DNA of 64,000 bases from assembly GCF_020035535.1 (NCBI RefSeq), contig NZ_CP083350.1, forward strand, positions 434,001 through 498,000. The letters run 5' to 3'. The stretch comes from Ensifer adhaerens. Lineage in GTDB: Bacteria > Pseudomonadota > Alphaproteobacteria > Rhizobiales > Rhizobiaceae. Below, piece after piece: positions 16,783-27,560 of the stretch. The notes beneath the pieces were generated by a model that saw nothing but the letters and a program-made list of their open reading frames with translations, ran no database searches and was not told the origin of the DNA. The stretch's first letter is position 1. Every line of letters begins with the position of its first letter. The translations under genes were made by a program, and so were the position numbers.

Positions 16783-16969
16783 GACGAACCTGAAGAATAG
16801 CGGGCGTGCTGTCGAAAGAGACTGCCAAGGGACCGAGCACAGTCAATTATCACCCCCTTCGAAGCGGCAAAGGCGCGGCCCGCCACTGCGGACCGGCCGT
16901 TCCTGCGGCTGCCCGCCGGCGTTTCGGACGGTCGGTCCCTCTTCCATCAGCCCGGCCCCCGCCCCATCG

Positions 16970-18166
16970 TCATTCGATGACCGGCAGGTCACCCGCCAGT
17001 TCGCCACGATCCACGACCACACGACCCCGCCTGATGACGGTGCGTTTGTGCGGGGTCAGCGCGACAGCCTCCGCCAAGGTGCGGGCCGGCACCAGCACCA
17101 GATCACCGAAGCGGCCATCTGAGAGACCATAACCGTCGAGCCCGATGGCTTCCGCACCACCGAAGGTACAGACGCGAGCCGCATATTCGAGATCGACATC
17201 ATTGGCCATTCCATTGCGCTGCGCCAGGTACCGCGCCCGTTCCAGCATGTCGCCATTTCCATAGGGCTCCCAGGTGCCTTGAATGCCGTCGTTACCGGAA
17301 GCGACAGCGAGACCGCTCTCACGCATCAACCTGAGTGGCAATGCGGGCGCCGAAGGGCTCCCGACGGTCATGACGGCAATGCCTTCCGCAGCGAGCCGGT
17401 CGATCAAGGCAGCCTGTCGTGAAGCATCGAGCATTCCCAGACAATAGCCGTGGCTTACCATCACCTGCCCTTGCAACGACAATGCGCGTGTGCGCTCGAT
17501 GATCAGTTCGAGACAGAACGCACCGAGGTCGCCGGGCTCGTGCAAATGAATGTCGATCGGCTTTGCATGACGATCGGCAAGGGAGAAGATTGCATCGATA
17601 TGGCGCACCGGATCACGCTCGATGGAAGCGGGATCGATGCCACCGACGATATCGGCGCCGGCCCGCAGTGCCGCATCCATCAGTTCGAGCGTGCCTTCGC
17701 GCGGCAGCATGCCACTCTGCGGAAATGCCACGATCTGTACAACGACCAGATCGCGCATCGCCTCGCGCGTTTCGAGGACGCCTTCGATATTGGCAATGCC
17801 GATCTCGGTATCGACATCCACATGGCTGCGAATGCTCAAGACGCCGTAGGAAAGCGTCTGCATGATCTGACGGGCAGACTGCCGGCGGGCATTGATGCCG
17901 AGTTCGCGCTTGGCGTTGCGATCAGCCAGGATCCGGTGGTTGCGGGTCGGACCGACCCGGTTTTCGAACCAGTCCATGCCGATGAGTGTCTTGTCGAGAT
18001 GTGTATGGGCTTCGACAAGCCCCGGCAGGGCGACTTGTCCGGCGGCGTCGATCTCGATGGCCGCACGCCCGCCATCTGCCGCAACAAACCGGCCTTCGCG
18101 GATGCAAAGATCTTGGAGGGGACCGCCGAAGGGACGGGCATTGCGGATGAGTAGGTCTGCAGTCAC
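16970..18166 (-). CDS. CodA-like amidohydrolase (cytosine deaminase family)
   Basis: A 398-residue metal-dependent amidohydrolase of the cytosine deaminase subgroup. Metal ligands are suggested by EAHTHLDKT (residue about 58), IDIHLHEPGD, VSHGYCLGML and the late Asp in ASGNDGIQGTWEPYG, the last very similar to CodA. The GTG start at 18166 follows GAGG 8 nt upstream; the frame stays open to 18295 without a comparable site. It lies 25 nt after the next amidohydrolase (18192-19568), so they are probably co-transcribed. The substrate is a cyclic amidine or ureide by inference; it is related to the exported protein at 27561. Confidence 0.86.
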   Translation of the reverse strand: MTADLLIRNARPFGGPLQDLCIREGRFVAADGGRAAIEIDAAGQVALPGLVEAHTHLDKTLIGMDWFENRVGPTRNHRILADRNAKRELGINARRQSARQIMQTLSYGVLSIRSHVDVDTEIGIANIEGVLETREAMRDLVVVQIVAFPQSGMLPREGTLELMDAALRAGADIVGGIDPASIERDPVRHIDAIFSLADRHAKPIDIHLHEPGDLGAFCLELIIERTRALSLQGQVMVSHGYCLGMLDASRQAALIDRLAAEGIAVMTVGSPSAPALPLRLMRESGLAVASGNDGIQGTWEPYGNGDMLERARYLAQRNGMANDVDLEYAARVCTFGGAEAIGLDGYGLSDGRFGDLVLVPARTLAEAVALTPHKRTVIRRGRVVVDRGELAGDLPVIE

Positions 18167-18191
18167 CTTGATATCCTCGCTTTTCACAGTG

Positions 18192-19568
18192 TCAGCTGCG
18201 AACGCCCAGTCCTGCGCGGGACATGGCGATCTCAAACGCACGCAACGCGCGATCCAGGATCGCATTTTCGTCGTGGCCGACGAGGCGCCGGCCACGCATC
18301 AGCACCCGTCCACCGACGATGGTCGTGTCCACGTCGGCGCCATTGGCGAAACGTGCAATGCGCTGCACCGGGTCATGCGGCGGCCAGAGGTGGGGCTGGC
18401 GCAGGTTGATAAGGAGGATGTCGGCACGCTTGCCCACCTCAAGCGAGCCGATTTCGTCTTCCATCATCAGCGCGCGGGCGCCCTCGATCGTCGCCATCTC
18501 AAGCAACTGCAAAGGCGGCAACACCGCATCGTCTCCAAAATGACGTGCGTGGTAGCGGTGCGCCTGGAACAGGTTGCGGAACATGTCGAACGGTCGATCG
18601 GGTGCCGCGGCATCGGTGCCAAGCGAAACGGTAACGCCGTCCGCCATCAGTTCCGGGGCCGGGCAGCGGCCATAGACCGACATCAGGGCACTCGGATTGT
18701 GTGCGACCTTGGCGCCGGTTCGCTTCAGCACCGCCCGGTCGGCATCGGTCAGGTCTATGCAGTGGGCAAGAAGCGACCGCTCATCAAAGAGGCCGAGCCT
18801 CACGTCATTGGCAGCAATGGATCCGTCCCGGTGACCATCCTGCACCAGAATGCCTTTTCTTGCGCGCACGCGATCGCGCACCTTGCATGCAATCCTGTAT
18901 ACCGTTTCGTCGCGCAGTTCCTGCTCATCGAATACCGGCAGGGAAAAGACGACCTGCAACCGCTCGTCGCGTCCGGCCCAGGCGTCGACCAAATCGGTCG
19001 CCACGTCGATCTGCCGGTCCGGATCGACGACGAGGTCGGTGTGGGACGTCGACGTATATTGGCGATAGACATGATCCTGTCCGGGACGGTTCGGGCCGAC
19101 GGCCAGAACCTCACGCACGCCCATGGCCGCAATCGAAGCCAGGTGCGCTTCCGCCGCCTCCGGCGCCTCGCTGCGCATGATATCCGGGCCGCCGCCAAAC
19201 AGCAGCGCCGCAGTCGTCGTACCACACTTGATCCTCTCGGTCGCCGACAGCGCCGCCTCTGCCGCCCAGAATTCAGGATCGGTCGCGGTTGCGTAGATTC
19301 GTCCGGTTACGGACATCCAGTCCTCGGTGTCGCTGCCCAGCCCCTTGGTCAGCATATGACCGGCATGGGCATGGGTGTCGATCAATCCGGGCATTGCGAC
19401 CATGCCGGCCGCGTCGATGCGCTCGGCATTTGTTTCTCCAGCAAGACTTCCATCACCGATCGCAGCGATGCGTCCATTCTCGATCAGGATGTGGCCGCGA
19501 TCGAGAATGTGCCGTCCCGAATCCATCGTAACGATCGTGGCATTTTCAATCAGTAGTGCGTTCGTCAT
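18192..19568 (-). CDS. Amidohydrolase (TrzN/AtzB/SAH-deaminase-like)
   Basis: A 458-residue amidohydrolase of the chlorohydrolase/S-adenosylhomocysteine-deaminase group. Metal and catalytic motifs are GLIDTHAHAGHML (residue about 58), LLAHCIDLTD, VAHNPSALMSVYG and SLGTDAAAPDRPFDMF. The start MTNALLIEN at 19568 has GGGAG upstream; the frame extends to 19640. It is divergent from the ABC importer beginning at 19733, with GntR-like boxes between, so import and hydrolysis of an N-heterocyclic or guanidino compound is inferred. Confidence 0.87.
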   Translation of the reverse strand: MTNALLIENATIVTMDSGRHILDRGHILIENGRIAAIGDGSLAGETNAERIDAAGMVAMPGLIDTHAHAGHMLTKGLGSDTEDWMSVTGRIYATATDPEFWAAEAALSATERIKCGTTTAALLFGGGPDIMRSEAPEAAEAHLASIAAMGVREVLAVGPNRPGQDHVYRQYTSTSHTDLVVDPDRQIDVATDLVDAWAGRDERLQVVFSLPVFDEQELRDETVYRIACKVRDRVRARKGILVQDGHRDGSIAANDVRLGLFDERSLLAHCIDLTDADRAVLKRTGAKVAHNPSALMSVYGRCPAPELMADGVTVSLGTDAAAPDRPFDMFRNLFQAHRYHARHFGDDAVLPPLQLLEMATIEGARALMMEDEIGSLEVGKRADILLINLRQPHLWPPHDPVQRIARFANGADVDTTIVGGRVLMRGRRLVGHDENAILDRALRAFEIAMSRAGLGVRS

Positions 19569-19661
19569 GGAAGGCTCCCTCTCCGGCTGCCGGTTTTGGC
19601 GCTCTTTTTTGACAAAGCGCGCCAAATCGACTTTCGCCATCTTGATATTGTTTGCATCAGA

Positions 19662-19717
19662 TGTACACTATTTATGGGAACATTCGTATCCAATAGCAAA
19701 GACAATATGTATACGTT
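19662..19717. promoter_or_regulatory. Cluster of GntR-like boxes in the amidohydrolase/ABC divergent region
   Basis: Three boxes: TGTACA (19662), TCGTATCCAAT (19684, identical to the 15802 box) and TATGTATACGTT (19706, 16 bp before the binding-protein GTG). Their position between divergent operons suits repression of both by one of the two GntR paralogs. Confidence 0.45.
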
Positions 19718-19732
19718 AAATGGGAGAAACCA

Positions 19733-21307
19733 GTGAAGACCTCTATAAAGACCCTTTTGGCCGGACTCGCCCTCATGGCGCCTCTGTCTGCGCCCGCATT
19801 TGCCGAGACGCTGCGCTGGGCATCATCCGGCGACGTCATTTCCTACGACCCGAACGCACAGGTCGACAGCTTCACCCAGAGCGTACACCACATGGTTTTC
19901 GATCCGCTGGTGCGCCGCAACAAGGATCTGAAGCTGGAGCCGGCACTCGCCACTTCCTGGGAAGTCGTCGAGCCCACCCGCTGGCGCTTCAAGCTGCGCC
20001 AGGGCGTGAAGTTTCATGAAGGCCAGCCCTTCAACGCCGACGACGTCGTGGCGACGATCCAGCGCCAGATCGATCCCGGAGCGCGCAACCGCGAGAACCT
20101 CTCCACCGTTGTCGGCGTCGAGAAGGTGGACGAGTATACCGTCGATCTGATCCTCCGCGCGCCCTATCCGCTGCTCCTCAACGACCTTGCTGCCATCTAC
20201 ATCATGAGCAAGCCGTGGATGGCAGAGCATGACGCACTGAAGCCGGGCAACGCTTCGACGGGCGTCGTCACCTATGCCAGCAACCATGCCAACGGCACGG
20301 GCGCCTTCAAGCTGAAGGCCTACGAGCCGGATTCGCGTTCCGTCTTCGAAGTGAACAAGGACTGGTGGGACAAGCCGCAGCACAATCTGGACGAAGTCGA
20401 GTTCCGTCCGATCGCCTCCGACGCTACCCGTGTCGCCGCCCTTCTGTCGGGCGAAGTCGACATGATTGCGCCGGTGCCGCTGCAGGACATCGACCGCATT
20501 GCGGCCACCGATGGGCTGAAGGTCGTCGAAAACCCATCGCTGCGCACGATCTTCTTCGTCTTCAGCTACCGCCCGGAACTTCACGCGACGCCGGGCCAGC
20601 CCAATCCGCTGCGCGATGTACGCGTACGCCAGGCTTTGTGGCACGCAATCGACACCAACACGATCCAGAAGCGCCTGATGCGGGGCAAGTCGCGCACGGC
20701 CGGCATGCTGGTCGCGCCGGCAGTGACCGGTTATGACGAATCCATCGACGTGCCGCTGCCCTATGATGTCGCCAAGGCCAAGGCGCTACTGGCCGAAGCC
20801 GGCTACCCGAACGGCTTCAAGACCGGCCTCGCCTGCCCCAACGACCGCTACATCGCCGACGAGCAGATCTGCCTTGCAGTTGCCTCCATGTGGGCGCAGA
20901 TCGGTGTCCAGGCCAATGTGAGCGTCGAGAGCAAGACGACCTATTTCCCGAGGACCGACAAGGGCGAGTTCGACGTCTATCTTCTCGGTTGGGCTTCACT
21001 GCCGCCGATGGACGGGTTCAGCCCGCTGCAGGCGCTGCTGGCGACCAATGACGGCACCTTCGGCGGCAGCAACGCCGACGGCTTGTCCAACCCTGATATC
21101 GACAAGCTGGCTCATGCCGCCGCAAGCGAGCTTGACGAGACCAAGCGCGTGCAGATGCTGAAGGATGCCTTCCGCATCACCCATGACCAGGTGCTCTACC
21201 TGCCGCTGCACCAGCAGCCGGTCGCCTGGGCGATGAACAGCAAGGTCGACATGCCGCAGTTCCCGGACGAGTACGTTCGTCCGTGGTTCGCGCAGATTAA
21301 GAAGTAA
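19733..21307 (+). CDS. Peptide/nickel-type ABC transporter substrate-binding protein (SBP_bac_5)
   Basis: A 524-residue periplasmic binding protein of the DppA/OppA family. A Sec signal peptide (LLAGLALMAPLSAPAFA-ET) is cleaved near residue 24. Family segments are WEVVEPTRWRFKLRQGVKFH, YASNHANGTGAF and the RVRQALWHAID block. The GTG start at 19733 is preceded by GGGAGAAAC. It is the first gene of a binding protein-permease-permease-ATPase operon. The divergent amidohydrolases suggest the ligand is not necessarily a peptide. Confidence 0.9.
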   Translation: MKTSIKTLLAGLALMAPLSAPAFAETLRWASSGDVISYDPNAQVDSFTQSVHHMVFDPLVRRNKDLKLEPALATSWEVVEPTRWRFKLRQGVKFHEGQPFNADDVVATIQRQIDPGARNRENLSTVVGVEKVDEYTVDLILRAPYPLLLNDLAAIYIMSKPWMAEHDALKPGNASTGVVTYASNHANGTGAFKLKAYEPDSRSVFEVNKDWWDKPQHNLDEVEFRPIASDATRVAALLSGEVDMIAPVPLQDIDRIAATDGLKVVENPSLRTIFFVFSYRPELHATPGQPNPLRDVRVRQALWHAIDTNTIQKRLMRGKSRTAGMLVAPAVTGYDESIDVPLPYDVAKAKALLAEAGYPNGFKTGLACPNDRYIADEQICLAVASMWAQIGVQANVSVESKTTYFPRTDKGEFDVYLLGWASLPPMDGFSPLQALLATNDGTFGGSNADGLSNPDIDKLAHAAASELDETKRVQMLKDAFRITHDQVLYLPLHQQPVAWAMNSKVDMPQFPDEYVRPWFAQIKK

Positions 21308-21325
21308 GTCGGGATACTCCCGAGG

Positions 21326-21359
21326 CCGGTCCTGGCGCGCGCAAGCCCGCCGGGACTGG
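21326..21359 (+). terminator. Hairpin between binding-protein and permease genes
   Basis: CCGGTCCTGGCG pairs with CGCCGGGACTGG (12 bp with two G-U pairs, 10-nt loop) 19 nt after the binding-protein stop and 111 nt before the permease start. Its placement matches the hairpins at 843, 36349 and 46728. Confidence 0.6.
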
Positions 21360-21469
21360 ACCGCAAACCGGGTCAACCCCTCCAGGGCCGGAAACGGCAC
21401 GGAGGACGCGGGAGCGCACAGCCCGGTGGCCGCCCTTTGGGCAAGATCGCTCCCCCTAAGGACTATCCG

Positions 21470-22435
21470 ATGATCAGACTTCTTTCAGTCAGGCTGCTTC
21501 AGGCCATCCTCGTGATGGTCGCGGTGACGGCCATCGCCTTCGTCATGTTCCGCTTCGTCGGCGACCCCGTCGCCTCGATGGTTCGCGAGGGCGCGACCCA
21601 GGCAGAAAAGGATGCCGTGCGCGCTGCGCTCGGCCTCGACAAGCCGGTAGTCACCCAGTTCGTCAAATTCGTAGGCCAGGTGCTGACCGGCGATCTCGGC
21701 ACAAGCTATCGCTACCAGCAGCCGGTCACGACGCTGCTGCTCAGTCGCCTTCCCGCCACGCTGGAGCTGGTGATCGTTGCCACAGTGCTGGCCCTGTCGC
21801 TCGGCATCCCGCTCGGCGTGCTCTGCGCACTGAAGCCGCACGCCTTCTTCTCGCGACTGACCCAGTCAGCAACCCTCGTCGGCATCTCCATGCCCACCTT
21901 CGTCACCGGCCTGCTGCTGATCCTAGTCTTCGCCGTGAACCTCAGATGGCTGCCATCCTCCGGACGCGGCGATCTCGTCGATATCGGGTTCTGGCAGACG
22001 GGCTTCCTCTCGCTCTCGGGCCTGAAGTCCCTGATCCTGCCGTCGATCACGCTGGCATTGTTCCAGCTCACACTGATCATGCGGCTTGTGCGGTCCGAAA
22101 TGATCGACGTCCTGTCGTCGGACTACATTCGCTTCGCCTTCGCGCGCGGCCTGCCCAAGACCTATATCTACGGCCGCCTGGCGCTGCGCAACGCATTGAT
22201 GCCGGTCGTTACCGTCACGGGCCTGCAGATCGGCCAGCTCATCGCCTTCGCGATCGTCACCGAGACGGTGTTCCAGTGGCCCGGCATGGGCCTGCTGTTC
22301 ACCAACGCCGTCGGTTATCCCGACGTGCCGGTGCTGGCCGCCTACCTTCTGTTCGTGGGCTTCCTGTTCGTGATGATCAACATGATCGTCGACATTCTCT
22401 ACACCTTCATCGATCCGCGCCTGAGGACACGATAA
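21470..22435 (+). CDS. Dpp-type ABC transporter permease (DppB-like)
   Basis: A 321-residue inner-membrane permease. It has six membrane segments (first at residues 10-32), the N-terminal GDPVASMVREGATQ stretch typical of DppB, and the EAA-like loop around FARGLPKTYIYG. The start at 21470 has AAGGA 7 nt upstream. The stop overlaps the next start by 1 nt (TAATG), indicating translational coupling. Confidence 0.9.
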   Translation: MIRLLSVRLLQAILVMVAVTAIAFVMFRFVGDPVASMVREGATQAEKDAVRAALGLDKPVVTQFVKFVGQVLTGDLGTSYRYQQPVTTLLLSRLPATLELVIVATVLALSLGIPLGVLCALKPHAFFSRLTQSATLVGISMPTFVTGLLLILVFAVNLRWLPSSGRGDLVDIGFWQTGFLSLSGLKSLILPSITLALFQLTLIMRLVRSEMIDVLSSDYIRFAFARGLPKTYIYGRLALRNALMPVVTVTGLQIGQLIAFAIVTETVFQWPGMGLLFTNAVGYPDVPVLAAYLLFVGFLFVMINMIVDILYTFIDPRLRTR

Positions 22436-23331
22436 TGGCCACGCAATCCCTGATGCGCCGGCTTCCGCCGGTTTCCGTGATGATCGCCGGTGTGGTGCTC
22501 GTCGTCATGCTGATCCTCGTGATCTTCGCCCCGATGATCGCGCCGATGGACCCGCGCGACGTCTCGTCCTATTCGCTGATGGACATGGAGATTCCCCCTG
22601 TTTTCATGGAGGGCGGTGATTCCCGCTTCCTGCTCGGCACCGACAACCAGGGACGCGATCTCGTCTCCGTCATCCTCTTCGGCTTGAGGATTTCCGTCAT
22701 CATCGGTCTCGGCGCAGTGGTCTTTGCGGCCGTACTCGGCGTCGTACTCGGGCTCATTGCCGGCTTCTTCGGCGGCGTTGTCGATGGCGTCGTGATGCGC
22801 ATCGCCGATGTCTTCGTCAGCTTCCCGACCATTCTCGTCGCGCTGCTCATCAGCGGCATCGCCCGCGCGCAGCTTAGCGCCGATACGATGCTCGCCTGGG
22901 CGCCGCTGGTGCTGATCTTCTCGATCGCCATCAACGAATGGGTGCAATATGCGCGAACCGTGCGCGCCTCGACAATGGTGGAGATCGCGAGAGACTATGT
23001 GCGCGCCGCCAAGGTCATCGGCCTGCCGTCCGCCCGCATCATGGGCCGCCATATCCTGCCGAACATCATGAGTTCGGTGATGGTCATCGCCACGATCAAC
23101 CTTGCCGGCGCGATCCTGACGGAGGCGACGCTCTCCTTCCTTGGTGCAGGCATGCCGCCGACCTATCCTTCGCTCGGCACGCTGATCCGCATCGGCAACC
23201 AGTTCCTGTTCTCCGGTCTCTGGTGGATCGCGGTGATGCCGGCGACGGTGCTGGTCATCCTCGTGCTCGCAGTCAACGTGATCGGCGACTATCTGCGCGA
23301 CCACTTCAACCCGAAACTGATGGCGAGATGA
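22435..23331 (+). CDS. Dpp-type ABC transporter permease (DppC-like)
   Basis: A 298-residue partner permease. The periplasmic FLLGTDNQGRDLVS motif is diagnostic of DppC/OppC, and the EAA region reads RAAKVIGLPSARIMGRH. Near the C terminus comes TEATLSFLGAGMPP, also family-typical. The ATG at 22435 overlaps the DppB-like stop. The ATPase gene follows after 1 nt. Confidence 0.9.
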   Translation: MATQSLMRRLPPVSVMIAGVVLVVMLILVIFAPMIAPMDPRDVSSYSLMDMEIPPVFMEGGDSRFLLGTDNQGRDLVSVILFGLRISVIIGLGAVVFAAVLGVVLGLIAGFFGGVVDGVVMRIADVFVSFPTILVALLISGIARAQLSADTMLAWAPLVLIFSIAINEWVQYARTVRASTMVEIARDYVRAAKVIGLPSARIMGRHILPNIMSSVMVIATINLAGAILTEATLSFLGAGMPPTYPSLGTLIRIGNQFLFSGLWWIAVMPATVLVILVLAVNVIGDYLRDHFNPKLMAR

Positions 23332-23332
23332 G

Positions 23333-25045
<1,713 letters not shown>

Positions 25046-25083
25046 CAGTGGCGGACATAGACCAATACGGATTTCCCGCATCT

Positions 25084-25101
25084 CGCCGGCCAGGGCCGGC
25101 G
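25084..25101 (+). terminator. Possible hairpin after the ABC operon
   Basis: CGCCGGC pairs with GCCGGCG around a 4-nt loop, 38 nt after the ATPase stop. It lacks a T-tract; readthrough into the MFS gene is possible. Confidence 0.35.
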
Positions 25102-25262
25102 GGATCGGGGGCCGATCACCGACACCCCAGTCAGCATGCCGCTGGCCTGACTGGACTGATCGCCCTGGAGCTCATGCCCATCGCGAAAGATTGATGCGCC
25201 ACCGCGCAAGTGCCCTCCGGGGCCTCAAAAACAAGAAGAATACGTAAAGGAAATACCCGATC

Positions 25263-26459
25263 ATGCCCAAATCATCAGAGCCCACGACGGGCCGCCAATG
25301 GATGCTGCTCATTCTCGTCGTGCTGGTCGCCGTCAACCTTCGGCCGTTTCTCACCGCTCCGGGGCCAGTGCTGGCCGAGATCGTCGCCGATACCGGCATG
25401 GGATATGGCAGTCTGGCGCTGCTGACACTGCTGCCGATGATGCTGATGGGCGTGGGCGCCTTCATTTCCCCCTCGCTGCAGGCCATGATCGGCACGCGGC
25501 GCGGCATTCTCATTGCCATGCTGGTGCTGGCGGCCGGCTCTCTGCTCCGGCTCGTCGCACCGGGTGGCGTGGCCCTGGTCATGACGGCTGCCCTTTGCGG
25601 CGCCGGCGTCGCCTTTATCCAGGCCGCTTTCCCCGGGATCATTAAGGCTGAGTTTCCGCGCAGCATACCTGTCGTCACCGGCCTTTACTCCGCGGTCCTG
25701 ATGGGTGGCGGCGCGCTCGGCGCACGGCTGACGCCATTCCTCGTCAGCACCGGCTACGGCTGGCGCCCGGCCCTTGCCTGGCTTGCGGCCCCCGCGATCG
25801 TCGCTCTCGGTGCCGCATGGCTGATCCTATCGGATTCGCGCAGCGAGCGACCGGACAAGGCTCTGACCGGCCGGCTGCTCCGCCGTCCCCGGACCTGGAC
25901 GCTGATCATCGCCTTCGGGCTCGTCAACGCCGGTTACTCCTCCGCCGTCGCCTGGCTTGCATCCTATTATCAGTCACTCGGCTGGAGCAGCGGCGACAGC
26001 GGTAACCTTGTGGCGTTGATGGCGATCTGTCAGGCGGCTGGCGCCCTTGGCCTCCCAGTCCTGGCCCGCCACAACATCGATCGCCGCGCCTTCCTGCGAT
26101 TGACACTGGCCATGCAGGCGATCGGCTTTGCCGGCCTTGCGTTCCTGCCGGAGGCAGCGCCCGCGATCTGGGTTGGCCTCTGCGGAGCCGGCCTCGGCAG
26201 CAGCTTCTCGCTGGCGATCGTCACCGCCCTCGACCACCTGCCGCGGCCGCAAGAGGCCGGCGTACTGGTGGCGCTGATGCAGGGTGGCGGCTTCCTGATC
26301 GCGTCGCTCGGCCCCTTTGCAACGGCGTTTCTGCACAACATCAGCGGCAGCTTCGCTCCCGGATGGACGCTGCATCTGGCCTGCGTTATCGGCGTGTTCT
26401 TCCTCTACATGCGCTTCAACCCGTCACGTTACGCGCAGGCCATGCAGTCGCCCGTCTGA
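25263..26459 (+). CDS. MFS transporter (CynX/NimT-like)
   Basis: A 398-residue major facilitator protein with about twelve hydrophobic segments. The N-terminal VAVNLRPFLTAPGPVLAEI is typical of the CynX/YeaN (NimT) group, linked in E. coli to cyanate-operon and nitroimidazole phenotypes. A GAAATACCCGATC stretch precedes the ATG but is a poor ribosome site. It follows the ABC operon after 217 nt and precedes the second GntR gene. Efflux or uptake of a small anionic N-compound is an inference. Confidence 0.85.
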   Translation: MPKSSEPTTGRQWMLLILVVLVAVNLRPFLTAPGPVLAEIVADTGMGYGSLALLTLLPMMLMGVGAFISPSLQAMIGTRRGILIAMLVLAAGSLLRLVAPGGVALVMTAALCGAGVAFIQAAFPGIIKAEFPRSIPVVTGLYSAVLMGGGALGARLTPFLVSTGYGWRPALAWLAAPAIVALGAAWLILSDSRSERPDKALTGRLLRRPRTWTLIIAFGLVNAGYSSAVAWLASYYQSLGWSSGDSGNLVALMAICQAAGALGLPVLARHNIDRRAFLRLTLAMQAIGFAGLAFLPEAAPAIWVGLCGAGLGSSFSLAIVTALDHLPRPQEAGVLVALMQGGGFLIASLGPFATAFLHNISGSFAPGWTLHLACVIGVFFLYMRFNPSRYAQAMQSPV

Positions 26460-26635
26460 GACATTGCCCTCGAAAGGGTGCGGCCTTGCCTCGCTTCGCG
26501 CGTGCTGGCCGCATCTTGCCGACCCACGCGCGGGCACGAAGGGCGCTTCCTGGCGCCTGACTTTTCGAGAACCGACTTTTGGGGTCGCCGCTGTTGCCGT
26601 GATCCAAACGCCAAATCACTGGACAGCTCGCCGAT

Positions 26636-26645
26636 TTGTATGCAA
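26636..26645. promoter_or_regulatory. TTGTATGCAA box upstream of the second GntR gene
   Basis: An inverted repeat with one mismatched pair ends 38 bp before the GntR ATG, consistent with autoregulation. It is related to ATTGTATACAAT at 30091. Confidence 0.4.
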
Positions 26646-26682
26646 TTCGAAGAAATAATTGCGACGGCTTGGAGTGACCCGA

Positions 26683-27387
26683 ATGGCAAAGAAAGAGAGC
26701 GAAGGAGGTGGCGGCCGCGCTCATGCCGTTCATCGCGTCCTGAAACGCGCGATCCTCGATCAGGCGCTGTCTCCGGGATCAAAGCTGCCCGAAGATTCGA
26801 TCGGCGAACGATTGGGTGTCAGCCGAACCCTGGTGCGCGAGGCGCTGGTCCGCCTCAGCGAGGAGGGGCTGGTGGAACTGCGGCCAAACAGGGGCGCCGT
26901 GGTTGCACGACCGACGCTTGAGGAGGGCCGCAATCTGTTCCTGACCCGAATGGCGCTGGAACGGCTGGTGGTCGAGACGCTTTCGGGAAAACTCACGCGC
27001 GAGCAGATCGACGTTCTCTCGTCTCATATCGCCGCCGAGGAGGCCGCGAAGAAGGAGCGTGCTCAATCGATCCGGCTAGCCGGAGAATTCCATACGCTGC
27101 TGGCGCAGATGACGAACAATACCAGCCTCATCCGCTACGTGAACGAACTGGTCGCCCGCAGTTCCCTGATCCTCGCGCTCTACGGCCGGCCGCATTCATC
27201 GGAATGCGCCGTGTCGGAACACCAGGACCTGCTGGACAAATTGATTGCCGGCAAGACCGACGAGGCGGCGGCCCTCATGGCGCATCACCTCGATTCGGTG
27301 ACGACCCGTGCACTGCTTCCGACCGACGGCGACAGAAACATCAAGGAAGTGCTCTCCGCCTACGCCGTGGCAGAGGGCCTGGCCTAG
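26683..27387 (+). CDS. GntR family regulator (FCD domain), paralog of the gene at 16066
   Basis: A 234-residue FadR-subfamily regulator. The N-terminal HTH (KLPEDSIGERLGVSRTLVREALVRL) and FCD domain (GEFHTLLAQM, VSEHQDLLDKL) align through their length with the 16066 protein. ATG 26683 has GGAG 9 nt upstream and begins MAKKESEGGGG; an upstream TTG at 26659 is less likely. It is convergent with the exported amidohydrolase. It and its paralog bracket the catabolic block, suggesting overlapping regulons. Confidence 0.92.
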   Translation: MAKKESEGGGGRAHAVHRVLKRAILDQALSPGSKLPEDSIGERLGVSRTLVREALVRLSEEGLVELRPNRGAVVARPTLEEGRNLFLTRMALERLVVETLSGKLTREQIDVLSSHIAAEEAAKKERAQSIRLAGEFHTLLAQMTNNTSLIRYVNELVARSSLILALYGRPHSSECAVSEHQDLLDKLIAGKTDEAAALMAHHLDSVTTRALLPTDGDRNIKEVLSAYAVAEGLA

Positions 27388-27498
27388 GCAAGGTGCGGCG
27401 CTGCCGGAGGATATCCGGGAGCCTTGCAGGCTGGTCCGGCGCGCGAGCCATCTCCTAGACATCGGGGCTATCGGCCCTTGCGTCACTTCGACTGTGAA

Positions 27499-27520
27499 CG
27501 AGGCGGCCACTGCCGCCTCG
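27499..27520. terminator. Bidirectional hairpin between GntR and exported amidohydrolase
   Basis: A perfect 9-bp stem (CGAGGCGGC / GCCGCCTCG) with a 4-nt loop lies between the converging genes. The T-tract is poor. Confidence 0.6.
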
Positions 27521-27560
27521 CGATGACAAGCGCTGTCGTGGCACGCAAGCGCCCAACTCG

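Noticed and set aside
17892..19556. Plus-strand open frame of 554 codons opposite the amidohydrolases
   Set aside because: Composition is Arg/His/Ser-rich with no domain; the minus strand encodes two clear amidohydrolases.
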